A DNA stretch of 44,951 nucleotides from [Clostridium] clostridioforme AGR2157 (GCF_000424325.1 NZ_AUJR01000041.1:1-44951), one strand, 5' to 3'; shown: positions 33,732-42,986, counted from the first letter of the stretch. A program made the numbers and translations. Notes: a model not told the origin generated them from the sequence alone.

Positions 33732-35875
33732 TCACGTCTCTTCCCGCAGTTTCTGAATCAGCTGTTCAAGCTGCGGTACCGGCTGCATACATTCATGCCC
33801 CACACAGAGGTAAAATAATTCTCCGGCCTCAGGCACCGGATAATCTCTTGTATAGGGTGCCAGACGCTCCATTTCCCGTACATTTTCCTCTGTTTTTACC
33901 ACCACAGACAGCCCCTCTGACGTTTCGGCCAGGTTTGCGAGCTGAGCAATCAGCTTCCTGTGCCTTTCCGTGTCAGCGCCAGGCGACAGCGTACACACCA
34001 GTTCCTTAGTGGGATACAGTACATCCATCATGGTCAGAAGCCCATAGCTGTGCCCAGAAGGATATCCGTCCATGGCGCCTGCCAGGTAATAGAGCTGTTT
34101 CTCCAGCACCTTCTGCCATTTGACCTCGCCGGTAATTTGGGTCAGCCGGTGCAGTACCTGAGCTGCCACGGAATTCCCGGACGGCATGGCGCCGTCATAG
34201 GTCTCCTTTGTCCTCACAATAAGCTGTTCCCCGTCCTCAGCATACAGATAAAATCCCCCGCGTTCCCGGTCAAAGAACTGTTCTGTCATTATCTCCGCCC
34301 AGGCAGCTGCCCGTTTCAGATAATCAGCCTGGAATGTCACCCGGTACAGCTCCAGCAATGCAAGACTATAGCAGGCATAGTCATCCAGCTTTCCCTCACC
34401 TGCGGCATCTCCGTCACGGTAGCGCACCATCAGACGCCCGTCCTTCACAAGGCGGCTGTTTATAAATGCTTCTGCCCTGACAGCCATATCCACATACTGC
34501 TTTTCCCCCAGCACAGCTCCTGCCATTGCGCATGCACAAATCATCCATCCGTTCCAGGAAACCAGTATCTTGTCGTCCTTGTGAAGCCTGGTGCGGTCAA
34601 GCCGGTATTGATACAGTTTTTTGCAGTCCTCATTTTTTCTGCCGCCAAAGCTGTTACGGACGCCATGACAGACATTGCCGCCATGGTCATCACCGCCCCA
34701 TGGTTCCTCACAAATCTCCTCGTAATTCTCATTTTCCAGCAGGTTGGGTATGCTCCTGCCTTCAAAATTACCATGCCTTGTAATTCCGTATTGCCGGCAA
34801 AAGTCCCTGCCCGCTTTCTCTCCCAGTACCGCCCTTATCTCCTCCTGGGTAAACACATAGTATTTTCCTTCCACACCATCGCTGTCCGCGTCCTGTCCGC
34901 AGTAAAAGCCGCCCTGGGAATCCGTAAGCTCCCGCCTGACGTATTCCAGAATCTTTCCCGCCACACATCCATACATCTTCCGCCCGGTGCGTCCATAGGC
35001 TTTGATGTAAGCCATGACCAGCAGGCTATTGTCGTAGAGCATTTTCTCAAAATGGGGCACCAGCCACTGTCCGTCCGTGGAATATCTGGAAAATCCGCCT
35101 CCAATGTGGTCAAAGATACCGCCCCTGTACATCTGCACCAGGGTTGTCTCCGCCATGGCCAATGCCTCCGGCCGCTTCTCCCTTGCGCTATACTCCATCA
35201 GGAATATCAGGCTGTGGGGCGTGGGAAACTTGGGCGCGCTTCCAAAACCGCCGTTTTTACTGTCAAAACTATCCGCAAACTGCCTGAAGGCCTGATGCAC
35301 CGCCGCAAGCTCCGGCTCGGCCCATCTTCCTGTCCGTTCCTGGCTTTTTAGGTGTTTCTCTATCTGTCCTGCCTGGTCCAGAAGTTTTTCTTTTTTCACC
35401 TTCCACTGAGCTGCGGCCGCTGTCAGCAGTTCTTCCAGACCAGGCCTTCCATAACGGGCCCTGGGCGGAAAATAGGTGCCGGAAAAAAATGGCCTGCAGT
35501 CCGGTGTCATTATTATGGTCAGCGGCCAGCCACCCTGTCCGTTCATGGCTTGGCACACTGACATGTATACAGAATCCACATCCGGCCGTTCCTCCCGGTC
35601 CACCTTAACACAGACATATTCCCTGTTCAGGATTTCTGCAATCACATCATTTTCAAATGATTCCCGTTCCATCACATGGCACCAATGACATGTACATCAT
35701 CCGGGACATGTCAGCTGTACCCAATAGATAGGAAAACAGGCTTATTTTCAAGCCTTGCTTTCTCAAATGCCTCCTCTCCCCACGGAAACCACTGCACCGG
35801 ATTGTACGCATGCTGCAGCAGATAGGGCGATTTCTCATTGATTAACCTATTGGGTCTGTTGTTTTGATTGTCCAC
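33732..35875 (-). pseudogene. YyaL/SSP411-type thioredoxin-like protein broken by 20-nt insertion
   Basis: Start GTG 35875 (behind GGGAGGTGAT) gives the family opening [20 protein letters not shown] and runs to SIGYS, where a 20-nt insertion (35694-35713) brings a stop at once. Without it the frame continues TCHWCHVMERESF, exactly the conserved redox-like motif, and then 647 intact residues: thioredoxin-like domain (VKVDREERPDVD) and an alpha/alpha-barrel (GGGFSRYSTDGQWLVPHFEK, ILVSWNGWM, GNSVAAQVL). A restart at ATG 35675 could give a protein without the Cys motif. The family's biochemical role is uncertain. A weak hairpin at 33697-33722 follows the stop. Confidence 0.88.
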
Positions 35876-36031
35876 AATATCACCTCCCTGTTACTGAATA
35901 TTTGCCCTACTATGTTCTCCATGGATACATAGAATTATACCCTCCCACTGTCAGTTATGTATATCTGTTCGGGCTGAAATCATGTCTTTTGGGAGCGTAC
36001 ACAACCAAATGCAGGATGTTATAATTCCTTT

Positions 36032-36049
36032 AGTTAGATGGTTCTAACT
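36032..36049. promoter_or_regulatory. Inverted repeat, candidate operator
   Basis: AGTTAGA-TGGT-TCTAACT, perfect 7-bp arms, 48 nt before the small frame at 36097. Its GTTAG/CTAAC halves resemble those at the feo locus. Confidence 0.5.
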
Positions 36050-36096
36050 CCATATCTGCTTTGCATAATTAAAAGATACAGAAAAGAGGAATACCC

Positions 36097-36270
36097 ATGA
36101 CATTAAAAAACAGACAGCCACGGCACATATACCAGGCAAAACAGGCGGAAATGCTTGGCCATACAAAGCCAGCGTTTTTGGCGGGAATCCGCATTTTAAA
36201 AGAAAACGGGCTGGTTGCCATGGTTGTGTGCATGTGGAGTATTGACAGACAGGGCTGGTTATTGGAATAA
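36097..36270 (+). CDS. 57-aa frame, possible DtxR-type winged-helix remnant
   Basis: ATG 36097 has AGAGGA eight bases upstream. The segment AEMLGHTKPAFLAGIRILKE-NGLVAM resembles the recognition helix and wing of DtxR-family regulators (compare FSKPSVSVAMKNLRENGYIL in the gene at 15107), but the metal-binding C-terminal domain is missing and the helices before it are short. The palindrome upstream would suit such a regulator. Probably a truncated gene; could be chance. Confidence 0.4.
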   Translation: MTLKNRQPRHIYQAKQAEMLGHTKPAFLAGIRILKENGLVAMVVCMWSIDRQGWLLE

Positions 36271-36301
36271 TGGGCAGCGGGGAAGCAGGCGTCCGGTGAT
36301 A

Positions 36302-38149
36302 TCAAGACAAACAAACGGTTTCCCCCGCGAACACCTTCATAGCCTCCTCTTCATCAAACTGCCTGGAATACAGTTCATAATAGTATCCCTTTTGCTCCAG
36401 CAGTTCCGGATGGCTGCCCCGCTCTATGATTTTCCCGTCCTTTACAACCAATATCAAATCAGCCTGACGGATTGTGGATAAACGGTGTGCAATCACAAAG
36501 GAAGTATGTCCCTTCAGCAGATGAGCCGTCGCATCCTGAATCAGTTTTTCTGTTTGGGTATCAATGGAGGAGGTGGCCTCGTCCAGAACAAAAATGGCAG
36601 GATTGGCCAGGACCGCCCGCGCAAATGAAATCAGCTGCTTTTCGCCTGTGGACAACAGGCCTCCGCTTTCGCCCACATCGCTGTCATACCCCTTTTCCAT
36701 TTTCGCCACAACCATATCTGCGGACACACTGCTCGCCGCCTCTTCAATCTCCTCATCCGATGCATCCAGGCGGCCATACCTTATATTCTCCCGCACAGTT
36801 CCCGAAAACAGGTGAGGATTTTGCAGCACATAACCAATCTGGCTGTGAAGCCACAGCTGCGACCGTTCCCGGTAATCCACACCGTCAATCAATATTCTTC
36901 CCTTTGTAGGTTCAAAGAACCGGCCCACCAGGTTCACAAGGGTAGACTTTCCCGCCCCGGTCTCACCCACAATGGCAACATTCATACCGGCAGGCACATG
37001 AAGGTTAAAATGTTCCAGCACATATTCCTTCCCGTCCGGATACATAAAAGAAACATCTTCAAACACGATGTCTCCCCGGATTTTTTCCCAATTATCCTTA
37101 TTGGGTGAAAAGGCGTCTCCGTACTTCTTAAGCACATCGGTCCGGTCTACCACATTGGGCTTTTGCTCCAGCAAATCCATTACCCGCTCAATATTCGCCT
37201 GACAGGAAATCAAATCTGCCAGCAGTCTGGCAAGCTGCTGTATGGGTTCAAATATAACGACCGCGTACGAGATAAATACAGACAGTGTCCCCAGTTTTAT
37301 GATATTCTCCTGAACCATATAGCCGCCCTTTGCCAATACAACCGCTGAGGCCACAGAGCTGAAAAACAAAATAGCCGGAATATAGACCGCATTCAGCTTT
37401 GCCGAATGAATTGCCGCCTGATGCATATCCGATGTCTTTTCTAAGAAGCGCTTCTCATTGTCTGTTTCAATGACCATACTCTTTGATGTCTTAACTCCGG
37501 TAATGCCTTCATTGTACGCGCTGGTAATCTGGGAATTGATCCGTCTCACCTTCCGGTTCCATTTCAAAATCCGATTCTGGAAATATACTGTCAGCAGAGC
37601 AATACACGGAACAATCATGGTGATGATAAATGCCAGCTGTGGATTCAGTATAAACATAATCACAAACACACTGACCACATAAATCAGAGCCCAGAACATA
37701 TCCACCAGGCCCCACGCTATCATCCCCGCAATCCTCAGAGTATCACTCATCACCCGGGCATGGATATATCCCACCGGAGTCGTATTATAGTAGGAAAATG
37801 ACAAGGTCTGCAAATGTTTAAACTGCGCTCTCTTTAAATCTTTTCCCACATTCATCTCTATGGTTGTAGCCGCGTGAACCGACACATACACACAGATAGT
37901 CTGACTAACAATAACCAAAATATAAACCAGCGTAAATACTCCAAGTCCATCCAAACGGTCCGGTATAATGAATGTATCAATGGCATAGCTCTGGAACAGA
38001 GGCACAAGGATATCAACTCCCGCAAGCAGAATATTAAGTCCCAATGTAATTGCAAAAAACTTCTTATATGGCTTGAAAAATGGAAACAGCTTCATCCATA
38101 TACTGAAGCTGAAGGGATTGTTATACTCCTGTTCTTCATATGCTGCCAT
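36302..38149 (-). CDS. ABC exporter half-transporter (catalytic-site subunit)
   Basis: 615-aa permease-ATPase fusion. Six transmembrane helices occupy about 30-320, the ATPase domain about 360-590: Walker A GETGAGKSTLVN, degenerate signature LLSTGEKQ, Walker B AIFVLDEATSSID with the catalytic Glu, H-loop FVIAHRLSTI. Its start overlaps the preceding ABC gene by 14 nt, so the two form a heterodimer. With the partner's LSGGQ it makes the one competent ATP site, as in BmrCD or TM287/288-type exporters. The substrate is unknown (drugs, peptides or lipids). Confidence 0.93.
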   Translation of the reverse strand: MAAYEEQEYNNPFSFSIWMKLFPFFKPYKKFFAITLGLNILLAGVDILVPLFQSYAIDTFIIPDRLDGLGVFTLVYILVIVSQTICVYVSVHAATTIEMNVGKDLKRAQFKHLQTLSFSYYNTTPVGYIHARVMSDTLRIAGMIAWGLVDMFWALIYVVSVFVIMFILNPQLAFIITMIVPCIALLTVYFQNRILKWNRKVRRINSQITSAYNEGITGVKTSKSMVIETDNEKRFLEKTSDMHQAAIHSAKLNAVYIPAILFFSSVASAVVLAKGGYMVQENIIKLGTLSVFISYAVVIFEPIQQLARLLADLISCQANIERVMDLLEQKPNVVDRTDVLKKYGDAFSPNKDNWEKIRGDIVFEDVSFMYPDGKEYVLEHFNLHVPAGMNVAIVGETGAGKSTLVNLVGRFFEPTKGRILIDGVDYRERSQLWLHSQIGYVLQNPHLFSGTVRENIRYGRLDASDEEIEEAASSVSADMVVAKMEKGYDSDVGESGGLLSTGEKQLISFARAVLANPAIFVLDEATSSIDTQTEKLIQDATAHLLKGHTSFVIAHRLSTIRQADLILVVKDGKIIERGSHPELLEQKGYYYELYSRQFDEEEAMKVFAGETVCLS

Positions 38150-40001
38150 TGATTATCCCCCCATCCTTCTTATCCATTTCATCCTGCCCCATCATCTCTC
38201 TGTCATCACGGCTCATCTGTATTTCATAAATCCTGCGGTAGATTCCATTTCCCCGTATCAGTTCCCCATGCGTTCCGCGTTCTTCTATTTTCCCCTGATT
38301 CAGCACCAATATCTCATCCGCTCCCATAAGGGATGTCACTCTGTGGGATATGAGGATTACGGTTGCCTCCTTCATATGTTCCTTCAGCGCACACCGGATG
38401 TTATAATCTGTCTGGGAATCCACTGCTGATAAGGAATCGTCAAATACCATAACCGGCGCTTTCTGAAGGAGCATTCTTGCAATAGCAATCCTCTGCTTCT
38501 GCCCTCCTGACAAAGTGACTCCCCGTTCCCCCACAAGAGTGTCATATCCGTCCGGAAAACTCAAAATGGCGTCGTCAATGCACGCAATTCGCGCCGCATA
38601 CCGAATCTCCTCCAGAGACGCGTCCGGTACGGAGGCAGCTATATTTTCCCGGATTGTCCTGGAATACAAAAACGGTTCCTGCAATACCATTCCTATATTT
38701 CTCCTGAGCTCCTCAATAGGGATATCCTTAATATCTCTGCCGCCAATACAAATACTTCCCCTGTTTACCTCCAGCTCATAGAGCCGCGAAAGGAGCTGGA
38801 TTACCGTAGACTTCCCGCTGCCCGTTCCACCCAGAATCCCAAACGTACTGCCTTCAGGGACTGTAAACGAAATATCCCGGAGCACATCCTTTCCTTCCTC
38901 ATATCCAAAAGATACATGCTGAAAGGAAATATTATACTTCCCACCGGAATTTTCGCTTTCCTTCCCGTTTTTTTCATCTGCTTTTCCATAGGCTTCTTCC
39001 TGAGAACGAATAATATAATCCACACGTTCAAAAGAAACGCCTGCCTTGCTCATATCAGAAAGAATACGCCCAAGGCCGCGGATTGGCCACACCAGCGTTG
39101 AATTGTAAGCTGCGAATGCCACAAATTCACCAACGGATATGAAACCATTTACTGCCTCTATCACTCCGAAGATAATAACCGCAATCACCTGCAGTCCCGT
39201 TATCAGATCCCCAATCCCCCAGTACAGTCCTGATAACGTCCCCAGACGAATCCACAGCTTGGCAAAAGCATTATTCTTCTTGTCAAACCGCTCCATCTCA
39301 AATTGTTCCCGGCCGAATGCCCGCACCACACGCACTCCTGTGGCATTTTCCTGCACAACCGCAGAAAGTTCTCCCTCCGCTTCGTCCGCAGTGGTGAACC
39401 GCTTAGCTATCAATCGGTAAAACACAGTGGAGTACACCACAACAACCGGTACGAACAGAAGAACGATGCAGGAAAGCTTCGCATTCATGGAAAACATCAT
39501 AGCAAAAGACATAAGCACAAGAAATGCCGTGCGGAACACCTCCAGAAGCTGAGTAACTACAAATCCGCGTATCACCTCCACGTCAGAAGTACACCGCTGA
39601 ATAATATCCCCTGTCTGGTTCCTGTCATGCCATTTCATGGGAAGCTTCTGCACATGAATAAATAATGCATCTCTTAAGTTTTTAGCAAAATTCTCCCCCG
39701 CCCTGGCCGTATTGGTACGGCTGATATAGGTAAAAATCCCTGAAGCTACCGCCACCGCCACAATCATCAGCGCCAGTATCCAAAGGTGACTGGACAGATA
39801 GCTTCCTCCGTTCCTGCTGTTTCCAATGTTTCCACTAAGCACCTCATCAATGCTGAACCGGAAAATCTGCGGTGTCAGGGCATTTAATATGGTTGATATC
39901 AGTGAGGCGGCTATGGCTGCTGCAAAATAGATTTTGGAACCTTGGAGGAACCTGAATATTAGATAGAGTTTTCTGTGTTTAAGTCTTACATTTTTTTCCA
40001 T
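38136..40001 (-). CDS. ABC exporter half-transporter (degenerate-site subunit)
   Basis: 621-aa permease-ATPase fusion with a cytosolic N-terminus and six helices (about 25-330). ATPase: Walker A GGTGSGKSTVIQ, canonical signature LSGGQKQRIAIAR, Walker B PVMVFDDSLSAVD with Asp in place of the catalytic Glu, H-loop ILISHRVTSL. A Lys/Glu-rich linker (about 345-360) precedes the ATPase. ATG 40001 has GGATTATAAG upstream, a weak site. First gene of the pair; the 230 nt before it hold a G-rich tract and no recognised regulator. Confidence 0.93.
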   Translation of the reverse strand: MEKNVRLKHRKLYLIFRFLQGSKIYFAAAIAASLISTILNALTPQIFRFSIDEVLSGNIGNSRNGGSYLSSHLWILALMIVAVAVASGIFTYISRTNTARAGENFAKNLRDALFIHVQKLPMKWHDRNQTGDIIQRCTSDVEVIRGFVVTQLLEVFRTAFLVLMSFAMMFSMNAKLSCIVLLFVPVVVVYSTVFYRLIAKRFTTADEAEGELSAVVQENATGVRVVRAFGREQFEMERFDKKNNAFAKLWIRLGTLSGLYWGIGDLITGLQVIAVIIFGVIEAVNGFISVGEFVAFAAYNSTLVWPIRGLGRILSDMSKAGVSFERVDYIIRSQEEAYGKADEKNGKESENSGGKYNISFQHVSFGYEEGKDVLRDISFTVPEGSTFGILGGTGSGKSTVIQLLSRLYELEVNRGSICIGGRDIKDIPIEELRRNIGMVLQEPFLYSRTIRENIAASVPDASLEEIRYAARIACIDDAILSFPDGYDTLVGERGVTLSGGQKQRIAIARMLLQKAPVMVFDDSLSAVDSQTDYNIRCALKEHMKEATVILISHRVTSLMGADEILVLNQGKIEERGTHGELIRGNGIYRRIYEIQMSRDDREMMGQDEMDKKDGGIINGSI

Positions 40002-40108
40002 CTTATAATCCTTCTCAAATCATATGGCATATCCTGTTCACCATTTTTCTGCTTTAACCGGCCCAAAACCAGGGACTTTCTGCATGCATCAATTATTTGT
40101 AACTGTGT

Positions 40109-40135
40109 GGGGGATGGGGGGGGAGAGAATGGGGG
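40109..40135 (+). other. G-rich tract, possible G-quadruplex
   Basis: Three G-runs of five, eight and five within 27 nt on the plus strand; the eight-G run can supply two tracts of three, giving a four-tract G4 pattern. It lies about 110 nt upstream of the ABC exporter start. Homopolymers of this length are also error-prone. Confidence 0.45.
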
Positions 40136-40247
40136 TGAGATTTTTGATGGTGAATGTCCGCTCTCCCATAACAGCAGTTTTAATTTCTCTATGATACTTT
40201 GTCTGTGCGTACATGAACTCCCTCCCATTTCATAAAATTTTGATAGC

Positions 40248-40282
40248 GTAAAAAGGTGGCACTGCGAAAAGTGCCGCCCTCT
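40248..40282 (-). terminator. Terminator at left edge of GC-rich block
   Basis: Minus-strand stem GGCGGCACT-TTTCGC-AGTGCCACC (one mismatch) followed by TTTTTAC. Ends the symporter/serine dehydratase transcript. Confidence 0.7.
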
Positions 40283-40297
40283 GGCCTGTCCTCACCT

Positions 40298-40316
40298 TGG
40301 GACAAATTGTCTCGAA
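40298..40316 (+). repeat. Left copy of 19-nt repeat flanking the GC-rich block
   Basis: TGGGACAAATTGTCTCGAA. 16 of 19 bases match the copy at 42816-42834 in the same orientation; the core is near-palindromic (GGGACA/TGTCTC). It marks exactly where the serine dehydratase coding sequence stops. Confidence 0.5.
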
Positions 40317-40428
40317 CTTAATAGTCTTGCCGGCCAGGCCGCCGATCACGGCGGCCCCGGCCGTGTGGGAGCTTGAGGGTCCGATCATGTTGGGACCCAG
40401 CACGTCAAAGACGCTGATAAAGGACATC

Positions 40429-41661
40429 TCAGGCCCTCCCGGCCTTAGCGGGCCTGGCGCCGGTGATGAACTTCTGGTAGATGGACTCCACGATCACGCC
40501 GATGGCGTTGTCACCGGAGACGTTGCAGGCGGTGCCGAAGGAGTCCTGGGTGATGTACAGCGCCACCATGATGGCGCAGATGGGACCGTTGGGGTCGCCG
40601 GCCTCCGCGCCGAAGATCATGTACAGGAAGGGCAGGGCGGTCATAATGGAGCCGCCGGGGGCGCCGGGGGAGGCGACCATGGCAATGCCCAGGGTCATGA
40701 TAAAGGGGATGACGACGCCCAGGCTGATAGGCAGGCGGTTCATCAGGCACACGGCGGTGGCGCAGGCGGTGATGGTGATCATGGAGCCGGCCATGTGGAT
40801 GTTGGCGCACAGGGGCACCACGAAGTTGCGGATCTGCTCGGAGACGCCGTCCTTGGCGGCGCACTGCAGGTTCACCGGGATGGTGGCGGCGGAGGACTGG
40901 GTGCCGATGGCGGTGGCGTAGCCGGGAATCTGGTTGCGGATGAGCTGGACGGGGTTCTTGTGGCTGATGGCACCGGCGACGACGAACTGGATGCAGATGC
41001 AGATCAGGTGCATCAGGATGACCACCAGGAACACCTTCCACAGCACGCTGAGGATGGCGAAGGTCTTTCCGGACTTGGTCATGTCTACAAAGGTGCCGCA
41101 GATGTAGAGGGGCAGCAGCGGGATGATCACGGCGTGGAGGACCTTGTCGATGATGCCGGAGAAGTCCTTCATGCACTCATAGAGGGTATTGCTGATGGTC
41201 TTGCCCCGCAGCATGGACAGGCACAGCCCCAGCACAAAGGCGAGCACCACGGCGGACAGGGTGTCCAGCAGGGGCGGGATGGTGATGGAGAGGTAGCTGT
41301 CCAGGGACACGCCGGCGGTGGCGGCGATCTGTTCCATGGCCCCTTCGCTCATAAAGTGGGGAAAGAGGCTGGAGGCGACCAGGTAGGAGGCTGAGCCGAA
41401 GATCAGGGTGGATGTGTAGGCCAGGGCCACGGTAATCAGCAGCAGCTTGCCCGCCCCGCTCTTCAGGTCGGCGATGCCCATGGTCACATAGGCCACGATC
41501 ATCAGCGGGATGATGAACTTCAAAAAGGTGCTGAAAATGCCGGATGCCGTTACGATGATGCGGCAGAACCACACGGGCAGAAATTGACCGATCAGGATAC
41601 CAACAACGATTGCAATCAGAATTTTGGGAAGAAGGCCGAGCTTAAACGATTTCTTTTCCAT
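40429..41661 (-). CDS. Dicarboxylate/amino acid:cation symporter (SstT-like)
   Basis: 410-aa DAACS-family secondary transporter with about eight helices and two re-entrant loops; AIGTQSSAATIPVNLQCA is the substrate-binding serine-rich hairpin, nearest in form to the Na+/serine symporter SstT, and ANIHMAGSMITIT and APGGSIMTALPFL the second half. ATG 41661 follows CGGAGGTAGTTGTGTT. The downstream coupled serine dehydratase stub points to L-serine uptake for deamination. GC content and codon bias (GGC, CTG, GTG, GCC) are much higher than in flanking genes, a sign of transfer, perhaps from an Oscillospiraceae-like donor. Divergent LysR regulator. Confidence 0.9.
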   Translation of the reverse strand: MEKKSFKLGLLPKILIAIVVGILIGQFLPVWFCRIIVTASGIFSTFLKFIIPLMIVAYVTMGIADLKSGAGKLLLITVALAYTSTLIFGSASYLVASSLFPHFMSEGAMEQIAATAGVSLDSYLSITIPPLLDTLSAVVLAFVLGLCLSMLRGKTISNTLYECMKDFSGIIDKVLHAVIIPLLPLYICGTFVDMTKSGKTFAILSVLWKVFLVVILMHLICICIQFVVAGAISHKNPVQLIRNQIPGYATAIGTQSSAATIPVNLQCAAKDGVSEQIRNFVVPLCANIHMAGSMITITACATAVCLMNRLPISLGVVIPFIMTLGIAMVASPGAPGGSIMTALPFLYMIFGAEAGDPNGPICAIMVALYITQDSFGTACNVSGDNAIGVIVESIYQKFITGARPAKAGRA

Positions 41662-41718
41662 AACACAACTACCTCCGTTTTATTTGGCCAATTTTTTCCT
41701 TGACCAGTGGATGATTTT

Positions 41719-41747
41719 AGTATAACATACCCTATATATTTATGCAA
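41719..41747 (-). promoter_or_regulatory. Promoter of symporter gene
   Basis: Minus strand: -35 TTGCAT (41742-41747), 17-nt spacer, -10 TATACT (41719-41724). The intergenic region is AT-rich, unlike the genes on either side. Confidence 0.65.
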
Positions 41748-41768
41748 ATTCATATAATTCATAAAACG

Positions 41769-41785
41769 GTTGAAAAAAATTCAAC
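41769..41785. promoter_or_regulatory. Inverted repeat, candidate LysR binding site
   Basis: GTTGAA-AAAAA-TTCAAC, just upstream of the symporter -35 and about 22 nt before the LysR start; placement fits a shared autoregulatory site. Confidence 0.5.
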
Positions 41786-41807
41786 TATAATCCGGAGGGA
41801 AGCCATC

Positions 41808-42683
41808 ATGGAACTGCGTCAAATCAATACCTTTGTCCGGGCCGCGCAGATGAAGAGCTTTTCCAAGGCGGCAGACAGCCTGGGCTACTCCCAATCGGCG
41901 GTGACGGTGCAGATCCGGCTGCTGGAGAAGGAGCTGAACACGCAGCTGTTCGACCGGGTGGGGCGGCAGGTCGTCCTCACCGGGGCGGGGGAACAGTTTC
42001 TGTCCGGGGCCTGTGCCGTGCTCTACGAGGTCAACAAAATTAAGCTCTCCGTGTCCGGGACGGAGGAGCTGCGGGGGAACCTGCATCTGGGGGTCATTGA
42101 TTCCCTGTGCATGGCCAAGCTGCCCGGCATCCTGACCCGTTTTCGCGCCCTGCACCCCAGGGCCGCGGTTCAGATCACCACCGGCTCCCCGGAGGAGCTG
42201 ATTGAAAAGATGGAGCGGGGCGCGCTGGACCTGGTCTATATCCTGGACGCGCCCAGGTACAACAATCTCTGGTGCAAGACGCTGGAGCAGAAGGAGGAGA
42301 TCGTCTTTGTGGCCTCCGCCTCCCTGGGGATCGGCGGCCAGGGGGCGATGGATCTGTCCGGGCTGCTGCACCTGCCCTTTTTCCTCACCGAGCGGGACGC
42401 CAACTACCGGCGGGCGCTGGACGTCAAGCTGGCCTCCCACAACCTGTCGGTCACTCCGTTCCTGGAGACCGGGGATACCGCGCTGCTCCTGCGGATGCTG
42501 GAGGTGAGCCAGGGGATATCCTTTCTGCCCCGGTTTATGGTGGAGCGGGGCGTCCGGGAGGGGAAGCTGGAGGAAGTCCGGGTCCAGGGCTTTCACCTGT
42601 CCATGTACCGCCAGATCTTTTACCGCAAGGACCGCTGGAAGACCCGGGAGATGGAGACCTTCATCCAGCTGGCGGAGGAGTAG
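41808..42683 (+). CDS. LysR-family transcriptional regulator
   Basis: 291 aa. N-terminal winged helix (residues 1-60: LRQINTFVRAAQMKSFSKAA, YSQSAVTVQIRLLEKELNTQ), then a LysR substrate-binding domain from about 90 (GNLHLGVIDSLCMAKLPGIL, FVASASLGIG, SQGISFLPRFMVERGV). ATG 41808 follows CGGAGGGAAGCCATC; the longer frame to 41742 covers the promoter. Same high GC and codon use as the divergent symporter, so both arrived together. Likely controls the symporter/serine dehydratase unit; a terminator follows at 42946. Confidence 0.92.
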   Translation: MELRQINTFVRAAQMKSFSKAADSLGYSQSAVTVQIRLLEKELNTQLFDRVGRQVVLTGAGEQFLSGACAVLYEVNKIKLSVSGTEELRGNLHLGVIDSLCMAKLPGILTRFRALHPRAAVQITTGSPEELIEKMERGALDLVYILDAPRYNNLWCKTLEQKEEIVFVASASLGIGGQGAMDLSGLLHLPFFLTERDANYRRALDVKLASHNLSVTPFLETGDTALLLRMLEVSQGISFLPRFMVERGVREGKLEEVRVQGFHLSMYRQIFYRKDRWKTREMETFIQLAEE

Positions 42684-42815
42684 GGTCCTCCGGCTGTTTG
42701 CGGCCGAGGAGCTTCATCAACGTCTCCCGGTTGTTTGGCGTCTCCCCGCTCGGCACCCGCTCCAGTCCCGCACGCAGCCGCCTACCAGATAGTGGCCCGC
42801 GCCGGCCAGGACCAG

Positions 42816-42834
42816 TGGGACATTTTGTCTCAAA
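42816..42834 (+). repeat. Right copy of 19-nt repeat
   Basis: TGGGACATTTTGTCTCAAA; matches the copy at 40298-40316 in 16 of 19 bases. Lies in the non-coding stretch behind the LysR gene. Confidence 0.5.
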
Positions 42835-42868
42835 GTTGCTATGCGATAATTCTGACTTTTCGGGAGGA

Positions 42869-42936
42869 ATGGCCGGGGTCTGCTGGGGACCGCCTTGTCA
42901 ACCAAAGCAGGGTGGCCCCCAGCAGACCCCGGCCAT
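42869..42936. repeat. Perfect 20-bp inverted repeat
   Basis: Arms 42869-42888 and 42917-42936 are perfectly complementary (ATGGCCGGGGTCTGCTGGGG and complement) around a 28-nt loop. No T-run follows, so it is not a standard terminator. GC-rich like the block it closes. 42684-42945 contains no gene that I can support. Confidence 0.75.
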
Positions 42937-42945
42937 ATCGCGTAA

Positions 42946-42986
42946 AAAACTGCCGCTTTGAGTTGCCCAACAGCGGCGGTTTTGTG
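42946..42986 (+). terminator. Terminator at right edge of GC-rich block
   Basis: Arms AAAACTGCCGCT (42946-42957) and AGCGGCGGTTTT (42972-42983), one G-T pair, ending in T-rich sequence. Confidence 0.7.

Larger units (their letters stand above)
40230..40427 (-). pseudogene. L-serine dehydratase beta subunit, N-terminal fragment
   Basis: The first ~35 residues (SFISVFDVLGPNMIGPSSSH, TAGAAVIGGLAGKTIKF) match the start of the iron-sulfur L-serine dehydratase beta chain, including the GPSSSHTAGA signature. Near 40316 the match ends at the GAGACAATTTGTCCC repeat, and the rest is terminator read-through. The ATG lies two bases past the symporter stop, so it was coupled to that gene. Normal length is about 220 aa; this is a stub. 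Confidence 0.8.

Noticed and set aside
33960-35351. 463-codon plus-strand frame
   Set aside because: Antisense to the well-conserved yyaL-like sequence, with no family match or ribosome site.
40297-41394. 365-codon plus-strand frame, very rich in Asp, Gly and His
   Set aside because: Antisense shadow of the GC-rich symporter gene; composition is an artefact of high third-position GC.
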